DNA of 64,000 nucleotides from Chrysemys picta bellii (taxonomy: Eukaryota; Chordata; Testudines; Emydidae), in NCBI RefSeq assembly GCF_011386835.1, contig NC_088791.1, positions 33,640,998-33,704,997 of the forward strand. The letters run 5' to 3'. The position numbers and the translations under genes are program-made. Shown in pieces: positions 45,221-55,261 of the stretch; positions within the stretch are counted from its first letter, which is position 1; each line of letters starts with the position of its first letter. The notes beneath the pieces are model-generated. The model was not told where the DNA came from. It did no database searches and was given only the letters and a program-made list of their open reading frames with translations.

Positions 45221-48140
45221 GACAGCCTGGTATACATTTATAACAGTACCATCTCTAGATAAAGTCCTATAAAGTGAGTGAAGAGGTGATAGGAGGATGC
45301 AAAAATAGGAATTAAAGATTCAAACTTCCATCACTGGAGGAGACACATAGTTTTAATTATTAGACTTTGTAATTCAGAAATTAATAGGAAACAGAAAATG
45401 GCAATCAAACCATGTTTTCTTGTAGGAGTCCTTCAAAAGAAAATATAGTGGATCCAGCTGTGTCCTGCTTAACATTATCATTGAAATACAGAGCTCTTCT
45501 AATATGACTTATAGATATATTGTAATTTATATATACATAATACAAAGTCCATCTTTTCTCCCAGACAAGAGCTGGTGTCTTAAGAGTTGTGACTTTTATC
45601 TGGCCTAGGTAGTTTGTTATTGATCTTATTTATTCATTGAGGGACAGACAGTCTAATATGTTCCTATATAATACTTATATGGAAAACGTTATGATAATGT
45701 AATTGTTAAGTATTGTCGAGAGAGCTGAGGATGGGCATCTACTGGTTGAATGATTAACGTATTTAGAAATCAATATAAAATAAGTATATACACCAACAGT
45801 ACAAAAGCTGTTCAGAAACATGTATGAAAGCAAGGGCTGATCTATACTTTTATAGCATGCTCTTCACTGTGGAGTGACTAAATCAATCTAAATCATACAC
45901 TTGCATGGCTGAACTGCTCCTTCTTTAGCTTGAAATTGTTTGAGATCAGACATTCTTTAGGGCTCCTCTTTTCTGCACATTGTCATGTAAGCAAAACCAC
46001 TAAAGGATGCATGGAAATAAAGGCAGTGTTCTACGGTCTCCTCACCCCATGCCTGTCCTCAGCTGACTGTCTCCTTTGAAAACATTCCCAGGACTGCTGG
46101 TGATGTCCTTTAAACAAACTCTGAAACACCAGAACAAAAAGAAGGCAATGTCTAAACTTCCTCAAGAGCTACTGTCCTTGTCGGCTCCCTGCTTCCTTTC
46201 ATGCCAAATAAAAAGTACAAAGCAAACCAAAAATGGAAAGCTAAAGGCATGTGCCCCTTCTCAGCACCAGCATTTTGCTGCTTGCTTATTTTTAAAGATA
46301 TTTTTCTTCTCCTAAAAAAAAAGCTAAGAAACAAAAGAGAAATAAAATATTATCAGAAAAGCTGTCACAAATCAGCATTTTCCCTTTCAAAATAGCTGCT
46401 GTCCATTGCTTGCTATTGATGTCTGCCTTGTGCATGGTTCGCATGTTTCAATGCCCTGCTGGCTCACAAGAACAGAGCAGCAGGCAGACCAGAGGGACAG
46501 CATGACTTACATACAGGCACAATCCAAACAAAGCTGGTAGGTCTAATTTTAGGACTTCTAGAATTGACTGTGTCTCTTTAAAAGAAATCTTTTTAAAAAG
46601 TTTCTGAATGTATAAAACATTTGTGACATTTTAGTGAGCGGATTTTTTTTTACCATCTGTGAGCAAATAATCCATATATTGACAAAATATTTTTAAAGTG
46701 AAATAAAATATGCACATCACATAAATGTTGCACTTGGAATAATGGACATATCTGCATATCTGCAAGGGATTTACATCCATTTGTAACCTCAGAAACAGTT
46801 AGGGTTTTTATGATCTCTAATGATGCTTTTTAAGATAATTGCTAGAAAATTGTAGGCACTTTTCAAGGAAACGCTAATATAGAAAAAAACGCAGCCTTCT
46901 GCAAAAATCATACCAACTTTGAACAAATTATAACTTGCCTCCTTATTTGTGTGCGGCCAATTTTCCATAATATTTGTGTTAGAGAAATCAGTTAAGTGGA
47001 AACATTAGCTGTGTTGTTTAATTTTATTGCAATTCTATGTGATTTTGGTAACCAGATTGTGTTTAGTTTTACAATCCACACTCAGAAAAAGCTCTGAATG
47101 AAGTCAATGGGGATTATGCCTTACTAAGGATTGCAGGATGAGGTACACTGTTTGCTAAACAACTCTCAGAAGCAGAATTTACTGTCCATTAAAATATCAC
47201 ACTTCTCTTTTTTCTATGTCATTATACATATGACTTGCTAATGAAGATGGAGCAGAATGTATCCAGTGGTGACATACACTACTGACTACTACCCATGCTT
47301 AAGGAATATTTGGATGTCTAAAATTTGCAATTTATCTTCAAGAAAATGAGTCTTACAATTTTTTTAAATCCATGGTGGTGTTTAGCATAGCCAAGATAAA
47401 TATTACAATACATTTGTGGCTATCTAGAATCATTATGGTGCACACCACAGCTTGCAATTTCACAGCATCAGCTGTGATGTCACAATGGCTGCATTTAAGA
47501 ATTAGCTGTGCTGCTGGCCTGACACTGACTGTACCCTATATACTCATAGCGATTAGATACACTTTCTAATAAGCTTAATTACAACCAAATTTCTTTAAAT
47601 ATAACCTATGCACAAACTTTCAATTTATTTTAACCATATGGAAAGTTTGAAGATTCTGCATTTTTCCATTAATACATTTGAGGCATAGAAAAAACTAATA
47701 TATCCATTTTCTTTAAGGAAATTTAGTTTAATTTTAACTCTAACTAATTATTGGATATGCTTGTAAATGCTCAGAAAATTCATTCGGTACTCAAAGAATA
47801 AGTGCTGTAAATTTGGTGATAACAAGCTGTATTTTTCCATTAAAAAAAAAAAAAAAAGACTGAATCCCTGCTTTAAGTGCACAATGAAACCCAACATTAA
47901 CTTTGGAATCATAACTAGCACATCCATAATAGAGATCAAGAATACATTCAACAGGCAATTTCTTTCTTTAGTACTGATCTCCTACTATTCAATAAATAGT
48001 TATTGGTTTAACCCAAAGTACTGCCTCTATTTTACTGTAAATAATGCAACACACCTTGACCAGGCCTCTTTTCTATATGCTCTTTTCACTGATTCAATAA
48101 TCTTCCACCCTAATGTATCATTTCTCCGGTTATGCCAAAC
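45221..48140. other. Long non-coding AT-rich stretch
   Basis: Nearly 3 kb without a recognised repeat, exon or RNA gene. It could contain unique host DNA. A (A)n run of 15 lies at about 47842-47856. The 155-codon frame at 47767-48234 is Phe/Tyr/Ile/Asn-rich, runs into the next PLE element and is not credible as a gene. Confidence 0.4.
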
Positions 48141-48153
48141 ACAATATTGTGTG

Positions 48154-48282
48154 GTGACAGGTTTCAGAGTGGTAGCCTTGTTAGTCTGTATCAGCAAAAA
48201 CAATGAGGAGTACTTGTGGCACCTTATAAACTAAATAAATTTGTTAGTCTATAAGGTGCCACAAGTATTCCTTGTTGTTTTT
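48154..48282. mobile_element. Mini Penelope-like insertion, foldback, 129 bp
   Basis: Flanked by a perfect 13-bp target duplication ACAATATTGTGTG (48141-48153, 48283-48295). The left part (GTTTCAGAGTGGTAGCC ... AGGAGTACTTGTGGCACCTT) is the inverted leading unit of the PLE family, and the right part (TTTGTTAGTCTATAAGGTGC, then CACAAGTATTCCTTG) is its direct tail. The two meet head to head and form a hairpin. No coding sequence and no hammerhead core remain. Confidence 0.9.
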
Positions 48283-48295
48283 ACAATATTGTGTG

Positions 48296-49439
48296 TTTCA
48301 CTTTTCCCTCCATGTTTTCGTTCCAGGCAGAAAAGGTTTGTACAGAGTCTGAATGAAGTATGCTCAAGTTTAGGAGGAGCAGATAACAAGTGGTTAGCTG
48401 AGCTTTTTTTTATTCCTTTGTCAAGATGAAACTTTCTAGTGGCAGAGAATACTCAGCTGATTTACTTTTCTCCCCCCGAGGTCTCTTGATTTGCAGGCAG
48501 GGGAACAGATTCCTTTATGCAGTTCCAAAGCATCAAACTGTTCTCTTGCCTTGTAACATGAAAATGTTGCGTGTGTATCTGTGCTCCCAGTAGGAAGATT
48601 TTACACAGAAGAGAGACAATACTCGGATCTTGAGAGTGACATACTATTTCTTCTCCTGCTGTTCCAATTTCTGCAACTTTGTCTTTGTCACTGTGGTCTT
48701 CTGTTTCATGGAGCACAACATTGTCCATAGCAGCCAACTTAGTAACTAGATAACAGTGTGTGCCAATTTAAAATCAAGCAGTTCTGCATCTGACCCAGAT
48801 CCTTCCCCTTCTTGTGCAGCCTCTCTTGGGCAAAGGTCTCATTGAATGATGGCAGCAGCTGGCCAGGAATGAGAAGCAAGTTTCTTTAATGATGAAGCTG
48901 AGACACTCGTCCAAAATATACTAAGGAGTTCCCTGTGTGGGTTTGAAGTTTAAGAACTGTGTCAACACTAGTACTGGTCACAAAGCAACAGGGACATCAG
49001 CTGAAGTAGAGGGGCCTTTGACAGAGCACAAAAGTGAAGCTCTCCCACAACAGGCATACTTTCATTAGTGGCACATCATTTTTAGCAAATGAAAGTGTTT
49101 GGGAACACATTCTTTCAGATCTGACTGTGTTCAGAAAGGAGAGTATTAATCATTGTTATTTCTTATCTAGTGCTGTACAAGAAACAGACTGTTCTCTCTT
49201 ACGGGTCCCCTCCTACACACACACACACAGACACACACACACACACTCACTCATTGTAATATGTTGGCTGGGTATCAGCATAGCTACTGCAATGAGATCC
49301 TATTTGTGGGCTTCATGGAAGAAGTGAGATCTGAGAGCAGACATCTTCTATGCTGATACATAGGGGGAATTCTTGGTATGGGGGCAGCACTGAAGGAGGC
49401 ATGGAGATGTGAGCTACAGAAGGGATAATAGGATAGTTA
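48296..49439. other. Non-coding stretch with (CA)n and one unrecognised minus-strand ORF
   Basis: A (CA)n microsatellite lies at 49215-49247. The minus-strand frame 48737-48462 (91 codons) starts MAAMDNVVLHETEDHSDKDK and has non-repetitive, globular-looking composition with no low-complexity bias. I do not recognise it. It might be a gene or processed-pseudogene scrap. Confidence 0.35.
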
Positions 49440-49985
49440 CAGAGTAGGTTTGGGTGGAGCACAAGAATTCTGTTGCACAAAAAATTTTGAGGTTTTGTCA
49501 TTTGTTTTCATTCTATCACAGAGCAAAACTGAGACATTTTGAAATTTTTCACAGAAATACAGAGACCCACCTCAGGATAGCTGATGGTCCAGTGGTTAGG
49601 ACACTCGCTTGTGAATTGGGTTTTAATCCCCTCTGTCAATCAGGAAAATTGGACGGAAACATTTGAATGATGTCAAAATATCCAATTTCAGCAATATCAG
49701 AATGCTGTGTCCTGAGTTTTCATGTCAAAATGACTTTTTTTTCTAATTTTTAAATTATATTTTAAATTTTTAGATTATTTAAAAGTCAAAATGGGAAAGA
49801 AATGTTTAGATTTTATTGAAACAGAACATTCTAATCAACATTTCCCAAATGTTTCCCAAAACTTTCTGTTTCATAGAAAACTTCAATTGTTTTGCTTGTG
49901 TATTTCATTTTTTTCAGAATGAAAACAAATTTCAGAATCTCAAAGTTTTTGTGGAATGGAAATTCCAGTTCCGGCATAGCTCTAC
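49440..49985. repeat. AT-rich foldback repeat with tRNA-like centre
   Basis: Arms with AAAAATTTTGAGG / TCAAAATG / GAAACATTT words flank a tRNA-like module: GGTCCAGTGGTTAGGACAC (A-box-like, 49587-49605) and GGGTTTTAATCCCC (B-box-like, 49618-49631). The right edge is CCAGTTCCGGCATAGCTCT. Related to 27690-28300. Confidence 0.5.
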
Positions 49986-50907
49986 TTTTTTACCATAGGG
50001 AATACATTTTATAAAGCATACTGTATCTGCACCTGTCTCACATCTCAGGGAAGGTGCTGTCTAGCCTGTTGTCAGCTTTATGTAATGATTCCCTTAAAAT
50101 ACCTAAAATATTATCACTAAGTCACTGTTTTGACCTTAAGGCCTTTCAGTGCTAAACCTTGTATTTCTGTTATACTAAATATTTGTTCTGCAGCTGTGGC
50201 AGGAATATTGTCACATGATTCCAGCCAACACCCAACCTTTCAGGCGTGTAATGGCAACCTGCTGCTGTCTCCAGGATTAAGCTATGTAATAGGAGCTCAT
50301 CTAAACTCTGTACATCTATACAGATCAAAGGCAAAGCAGTTCACGTAGCCATAAAGTTTCACTTTCACACAGCTGTTAATGGAACATGCCTCCCCCTTAA
50401 ATGCCTGCCTATTGATTTTGCACTTGGATTACAAAGCCAGGAGATTTTATTAGGGTATGCTTAGTACTTTGCAACATGAAACAGAAGTTGACTCTAATGT
50501 ATCAAGGAATATTACATTTTAGAAAGCAGCACAGAGTGAAGAGCAATATCTGAGCAATGCTGAAGAATCTGGAAAGATTAAGAACAGAAAAAAGGTTTAG
50601 GGGATTAAACAAAAATAGAGAATTGTAAAAAAGTTAGTGATACACTTGTAATAGTGTGTTCATTTAAGGTCACCATACTGTTGTAGCCCGAGAATCCCAG
50701 CACTGCTATTAGTAGAATTTAATTCAACAGCTGTATGAGTGCACAAACTGTTAACTGCAGTGGCACTGCTGATAAAAGAGTATTCAACATACCGCTGGTG
50801 TGTGTCTGGGTATATCTTCAGATGGAAGGTATGGTATTGACAATGGGACTTTCTTGCCCTGGCAGATATTTCAGTTTTACAGTAAGACAGAATGTCTAAG
50901 ATGATTA
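49986..50907. other. Non-coding stretch, no gene recognised
   Basis: Unremarkable AT-rich DNA up to the target duplication of the PLE insertion. Confidence 0.35.
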
Positions 50908-50921
50908 CATTTTATATTATG

Positions 50922-51521
50922 ACAGGTTTCAGAGTAACAGCCGTGTTAGTCTGTATCCGCAAAAAGAAGAACAGGAGTACTTGTGGCACCTGACAGTCTC
51001 TACGCAAAAGAATTAATGGACACAAATCTGACATCAGGAATCAAAATACTCAAAAACCAGTGGGAGAACATTTTAACCTGTCTGGTCATTCAGTGACAGA
51101 CCTGCGGGTGGCTATATTACAACAGAAAAACTTCAAAAACAGACTCCAAAGAGAGACTGCTGAGCTAGAATTGATATGCAAACTAGACACAACCAACTCC
51201 GGTTTGAATAAGGACTGGGAATGGCTGAGCCATTACAAACATTGACTCTATCTCCCCTTGTAAGTATTCTCACACTTATTATCAAACTGTCTGTACTGGG
51301 CTAGCTTGATTACCACTTCAAAAGTTTTTTTTCTCTTAATTAATTGGCCTCTCAGAGTTGGTAAGACAACTCCCACCTGTTTATGCTCTCTGTATGTGTG
51401 TATATATATCTCCTCAATATATGTTCCATTCTATATGCATCCGAAGAAGTGGGCTGTAGTCCACGAAAGCTTATGCTCTAATAAATTTGTTAGTCTCTAA
51501 GGTGCCACAAGTACTCCTGTT
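50922..51521 (+). mobile_element. Penelope-like retroelement, 3' end with inverted leader, 600 bp
   Basis: A 14-bp direct repeat CATTTTATATTATG flanks it (50908-50921, 51522-51535). The left 70 bp (GGTTTCAGAGTAACAGCCG ... GAACAGGAGTACTTGTGGCA) is inverted relative to the right-hand tail (GGTGCCACAAGTACTCCTGT). Between them lies the 3' part of the element. The frame at 51060-51245 encodes GEHFNLSGHSVTDL, ILQQKNFKNRL and NKDWEWLSHY, which I read as the C-terminal part of the Penelope GIY-YIG endonuclease. A 3' UTR and a hammerhead-like core at 51441-51478 follow. The reverse transcriptase is absent, so the copy is dead. It lies 5 bp from the 3' end of the CR1 at 51541. Confidence 0.9.
51441..51478 (+). 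ncRNA. Degenerate hammerhead-ribozyme-like motif in PLE tail
   Basis: The arrangement is CCGAAGA (51441-51447, where active ribozymes have CUGANGA), stem II GTGGG/TCCAC (51449-51453 with 51460-51464), GAAA (51465-51468), stem III GC-TTAT-GC (51469-51476), then TC (51477-51478) at the cleavage site. PLEs are known to carry hammerhead motifs in their terminal repeats. The U-to-C change at the second core position would be expected to abolish or strongly reduce cleavage. Stem I is weak. Confidence 0.7.
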
Positions 51522-51540
51522 CATTTTATATTATGTTATG

Positions 51541-52668
51541 ATCATAGAATCATAGAATCATAGGACTGGAAGGGACCTTGACAGGTCATCTAGTCCAGTT
51601 TCCAGCACTCAAGGCAGGACTCAGTATTATTTAGGCCAGCCCTGACAGGTGTTTGTCCAACCTGCTCTTAAAAATCTCCAACGATGGAGATTCCACAACC
51701 TCCCTAGCCGATTTATTCCAGTACTTAAGCATCCTGACAGTAAGTCTTTCCTAATATCCAATCTAAAATGCCCTCGCTGCAATTTAAGCCCATTGCTTCT
51801 TGTCCTATCCTCAGAGGTTAAGGAGAACATTTTTTCTCCCTCCTTGTAACAACCTTTTATGTGCTTGAAAACTGTTATCATGTCCCCTCTCAGTCTTCTC
51901 TTCTTCAGACTAAACCAACCCAATTTTTTAAATCTCTCCTCAAAGGCCATGTTTTCTAGATCTCTAATCCTTTTTGTGCAACTAATTATTCCTTCCTAAG
52001 TGGAGTACTTTGCATTTGTCCTTATTGAATTTCTTCCTGTTCACTTCAGACCATTTCTCCAGTTTGTCCAGATCATTTTGAATTTTAATCCTATCCTCCA
52101 AAGCACTTGCAACCTGTCCCAGCTTGGTATCATCCACAAAGTTTATGTCTGTGTTCTCTATGCCATCATCTAAATCATTGATGAAGATATTGTATAGAAC
52201 CAGACCCAGAACTGATCCCTTCATGAGGGACCCCACTCAATATGCCCTTCCAGCTTGACTGTGAACCACTCATAACTACTCTCTGGGAAGGTTTTCCAAC
52301 CAGTTATGCACCCACCTTATAAAAGCTCCATCTAGGTTGTATTTCCCTAGTTTGTTTATGAGAAGGTCATGTGAGACAGTATCAAAAGTCAAGATATACC
52401 ACATCTACCACTTACCCCCATCCACAAGGATTGTTACCCCGTCAAAGAAAACTATTAGGTTGGTTTGACATGATTTGTTCTTGAGAAATTCATGCTGATT
52501 TATCATCTTATTATCTTCTAGGAGTTTGCAAATTGATTGCTTAATTATTTGCTCAATTATCTTTCTGGGTCCTGAAGTTAAGCTGACTGCTCTGTAATTC
52601 CCTGGGTTGTCTTTATTTCCCTGTCTATGGATTGGCACTGTATTTGCACTTTTCCAAACCTGCTGATG
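51541..52668 (-). pseudogene. CR1 LINE, 5'-truncated, with RT catalytic box
   Basis: The tandem 3' tail ATCATAGAATCATAGAATCA begins at 51541, followed on the minus strand by the ORF2 C-terminus (frame 51950-51627, KKRRLRGDMITVFKHIKG). Further upstream in the LINE, 52236-51982 encodes GSVLGLVLYNIFINDLDDGI and FVDDTKLG, where canonical CR1 RT has a YADD/FADD box. The Ala-to-Val change and frame breaks mean it is inactive. 52638-52405 encodes NYRAVSLTSGPRKIIEQII and the K.SCQTNL region of RT. This copy retains more of RT than the copy at 2637. It ends shortly before a CT/CA microsatellite. Confidence 0.93.
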
Positions 52669-52678
52669 TGGACATCAA

Positions 52679-52682
52679 TCTC

Positions 52683-52735
<53 letters not shown>

Positions 52736-52736
52736 T
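52679..52736. repeat. Compound (CT)n(CA)n microsatellite
   Basis: About 36 bp of CT repeats followed directly by about 20 bp of CA repeats, adjacent to the 5' side of the CR1 copy. Confidence 0.97.
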
Positions 52737-53272
52737 CAAGCTCTAACAGTTAGAAAATGCCAGAATTAAGCATGCCTGAGGAACCTTAATTTGCCCTCCC
52801 CTCTTGTGCATATGTGTTATGATACAGTCTTTAATTACATGATCTTATTACTGTTTTTTCCACAGCAATGAATGTTACAAGGAAACTTAACTCATTTCAT
52901 AACTTTCAAGAGTTTGACTTTGCAACCTTTATAACGTTCTTTGACATAGTCTCTCTGTGTATGCGTAATATAGGTAGCCCTGTATCTCCCTTAGCAAGGG
53001 AGCTGTGCCTTAATACAAGACACACATGTTTTGGGCCCCCATGCAGTCCACAACAGAGTTCTCCACTGTTGACTTCCCCCAGCAGCAGTAGGGAAGGGGT
53101 GCATGATGCATCCCAGTCAGACAGGTAACCCTCCTCTCTCAACCAGTGGGAGAGGGGAGACAACAGCAATCACAACAGCCTATCAGAGGGCTGAAGACAG
53201 ACAGGCAGCAACCAGCAGTGAGGGGCGATGAGCAGCCAGCAAGGCCTGTTCACTGCTCTCATCCCTTGCCCC
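52737..53272. other. Non-coding stretch, no gene recognised
   Basis: No family identified. The overlapping 86- and 87-codon frames on opposite strands (52868-53169) are mirror shadows. Confidence 0.35.
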
Positions 53273-53829
53273 TGTAGGCCAGTCTCTTAGTGATTTTAGC
53301 TAAGTGCAGGAAACACAATCCTGCAACAAGTGATTTCAGCTCTGATTGAGCAATTAAAATAACAAAGGAGGCTCCTAATAAGCCTATTTAGCTCTATTCT
53401 TTGAAGGGGAGAGGGGGGAGGTTAAACCAGCCCAGAGAGGACCCTTGAGGGTGTTCAGTCTCCTGGCCCACCCTCCCCCACTTACTATCACAGGGCTCTG
53501 ACATTGGAGCCCTTGTTTTACCAAGGTTCTTTAAACTGAAAGTGACTCCCTCCTTTGGGACAGGTTAAGCACAGTCCTTCTTTTCTGTATTCCCACAATA
53601 ATTACAAACATTGGTAACCATATTTCACTACCCTCACATTCAGTACTAACAAAATTTGTGACCAAACACCAGCCAAGTTGATTACAATGAGCAAAACACT
53701 GCTCCATCAGCTGAATATCTAGCAAATTTAAGCAAAGCAGGAGCAAACTGTATTTACATAAACACACCCAGGGTCTCTTTCCCCCTCCAGCTAGCTATCA
53801 GGGAAGCATTCATTCAGACCCTGCTTACA
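53273..53829 (-). repeat. LTR-like interspersed repeat, unclassified
   Basis: On the minus strand the segment opens TGTAAGCAGGGTCTGAATG and closes GAGACTGGCCTACA, giving TG...CA ends, with a length typical of an LTR. I recall this text as a recurrent turtle repeat. The adjacent pentamers do not match, so the boundaries may be wrong. Confidence 0.4.
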
Positions 53830-54560
53830 TGTAAGTTTGAATTATTTGTGAGTTCAAGTGTGGTAGCCACAGCCTTACTGGGGTCAACCCCTTGTCTCAC
53901 TGGACGCACTGCCAAGTAGCTTTATTTTTTAGCACATCATTAGGAGGAGTCCGGCACCTACCAGCAGCATTGTGAAATGAGCCCAGGCAACAGAAACTTT
54001 GGAATTGTCTAAATACTATGAGACACCCTTCTCCTGTCAGCACATCATACAGGTAGTAAGCCAGCACCAAAGGTCATTAGACATATTATATATGTCTATA
54101 TATATATATATATATATTTTTTTTTATTTCTGTATAAAAATCAGTGATATTGCCCTCTGCGGTTTGGCTCTTAAATGTGAACAGGAAAGCATACAGTGGG
54201 CTCTGAAATTCTTCAAAAAGAAATTCATACTGTCCGATTGCTTCAGAGATCAATCCACAGTTTATAAACTCAAGAAGACAATTCTAAATTAGATTAGTTT
54301 TATAAATTAAGAGAAGAAAAGTGTTGGTCACTATTTTCATGGATGTTGGAAAACAGCACAGAGCAGCACCAGGATACAGTGAAAATTTTCCATTTTGGAA
54401 GACTCTGGATCTTTATGACTAAAAATGTGAGCCCTAAAAAAGAAAACTCCCTTAAAAGTGTAAATATCCAAGCACCTTTGATAGAAACAGTGACCTACCA
54501 AAGCAAGTGATATCTGTTCTCAGATCCACAACCATGAAAATGAGTTACGGTTAAAAGCAC
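53830..54560. other. Non-coding stretch with (TA)n; contains the source of a captured 62-bp copy
   Basis: A (TA)n run lies at about 54097-54117. The segment 54455-54516 is copied exactly into the PLE insertion at 55331-55392. No coding sequence recognised. Confidence 0.6.
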
Positions 54561-55248
54561 AGATGTGTTTCTCACAGTTTTGATGTAACTGCACCTCTGT
54601 CCCCTCCCTAGTCTGCTCAATTGATGCCCCCTTAGGTCTCAGTCCTCCAGCTACCACTTCCCCATAGGCAGAATTCTGCAACTCTCTCCCTTCTGAGCAA
54701 GAATTTAAGCTTGCAGTCCCCCTGCAATTAACTGTGATTATCCAAGCAAGTCTGACCTAGCTTGGCACCTGCAGTTTCACTCCCTCTCTCGGAGGACAAT
54801 GACAATGTTTACCAGTGACCAGACTGCTTTCACAAAGCACAGTACATTTATTTAAGGCCAAAAGCTTTACAGCGGAGACATATAACAAAACAATAAAGGG
54901 ACTGAAAGCATATTAAGCTTACCAAAGGTTACCTATCTTCCACATGGGGCTCTGGTAAGTGTCAATTTGCTTCAAACCTTTTTAGCAGGGTTTTCCCTCT
55001 TGTTAAAGTTCATGTCAGTTTTCAGATCAAAAATAAGAGTCCTTCATCAGTTCATGCACACCTTTTTATATAGTTTTGAGGCCTTTGTTTCCCAGGCCTC
55101 CTGAAACAATGAATAAAATACCCCTTTTCCCTAGCGGATGAAGCATCAAAGGCTGGGTATTTGTATAACTGGCATTAGGAATTTACATTAATCAACCCTT
55201 AGAGATTCCAGATTCCACAGGAAAACAAGCCAGAGAGCCAAGAGCACC
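54561..55248 (-). repeat. LTR-like element, minus strand
   Basis: Read on the minus strand, a TATA box TATATAAAAAGG (about 55058-55069) lies about 210 bp upstream of AAATAAATGTACTGTG (about 54844-54857), a polyadenylation-type signal. This is the promoter-to-poly(A) spacing expected of an LTR. No clear TG...CA ends or target duplication were found. Confidence 0.42.
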
Positions 55249-55261
55249 TACGGATACATAT

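Noticed and set aside
47767..48234. 155-codon open frame
   Set aside because: It passes through an A-run and into the PLE insertion at 48154. The composition is Phe/Tyr/Ile/Asn-rich, as expected from AT-rich non-coding DNA.
53273..55248. A full-length endogenous retrovirus between two LTR-like segments
   Set aside because: The two LTR-like segments (53273-53829 and 54561-55248) do not resemble each other, and no gag, pol or env coding sequence lies between them.
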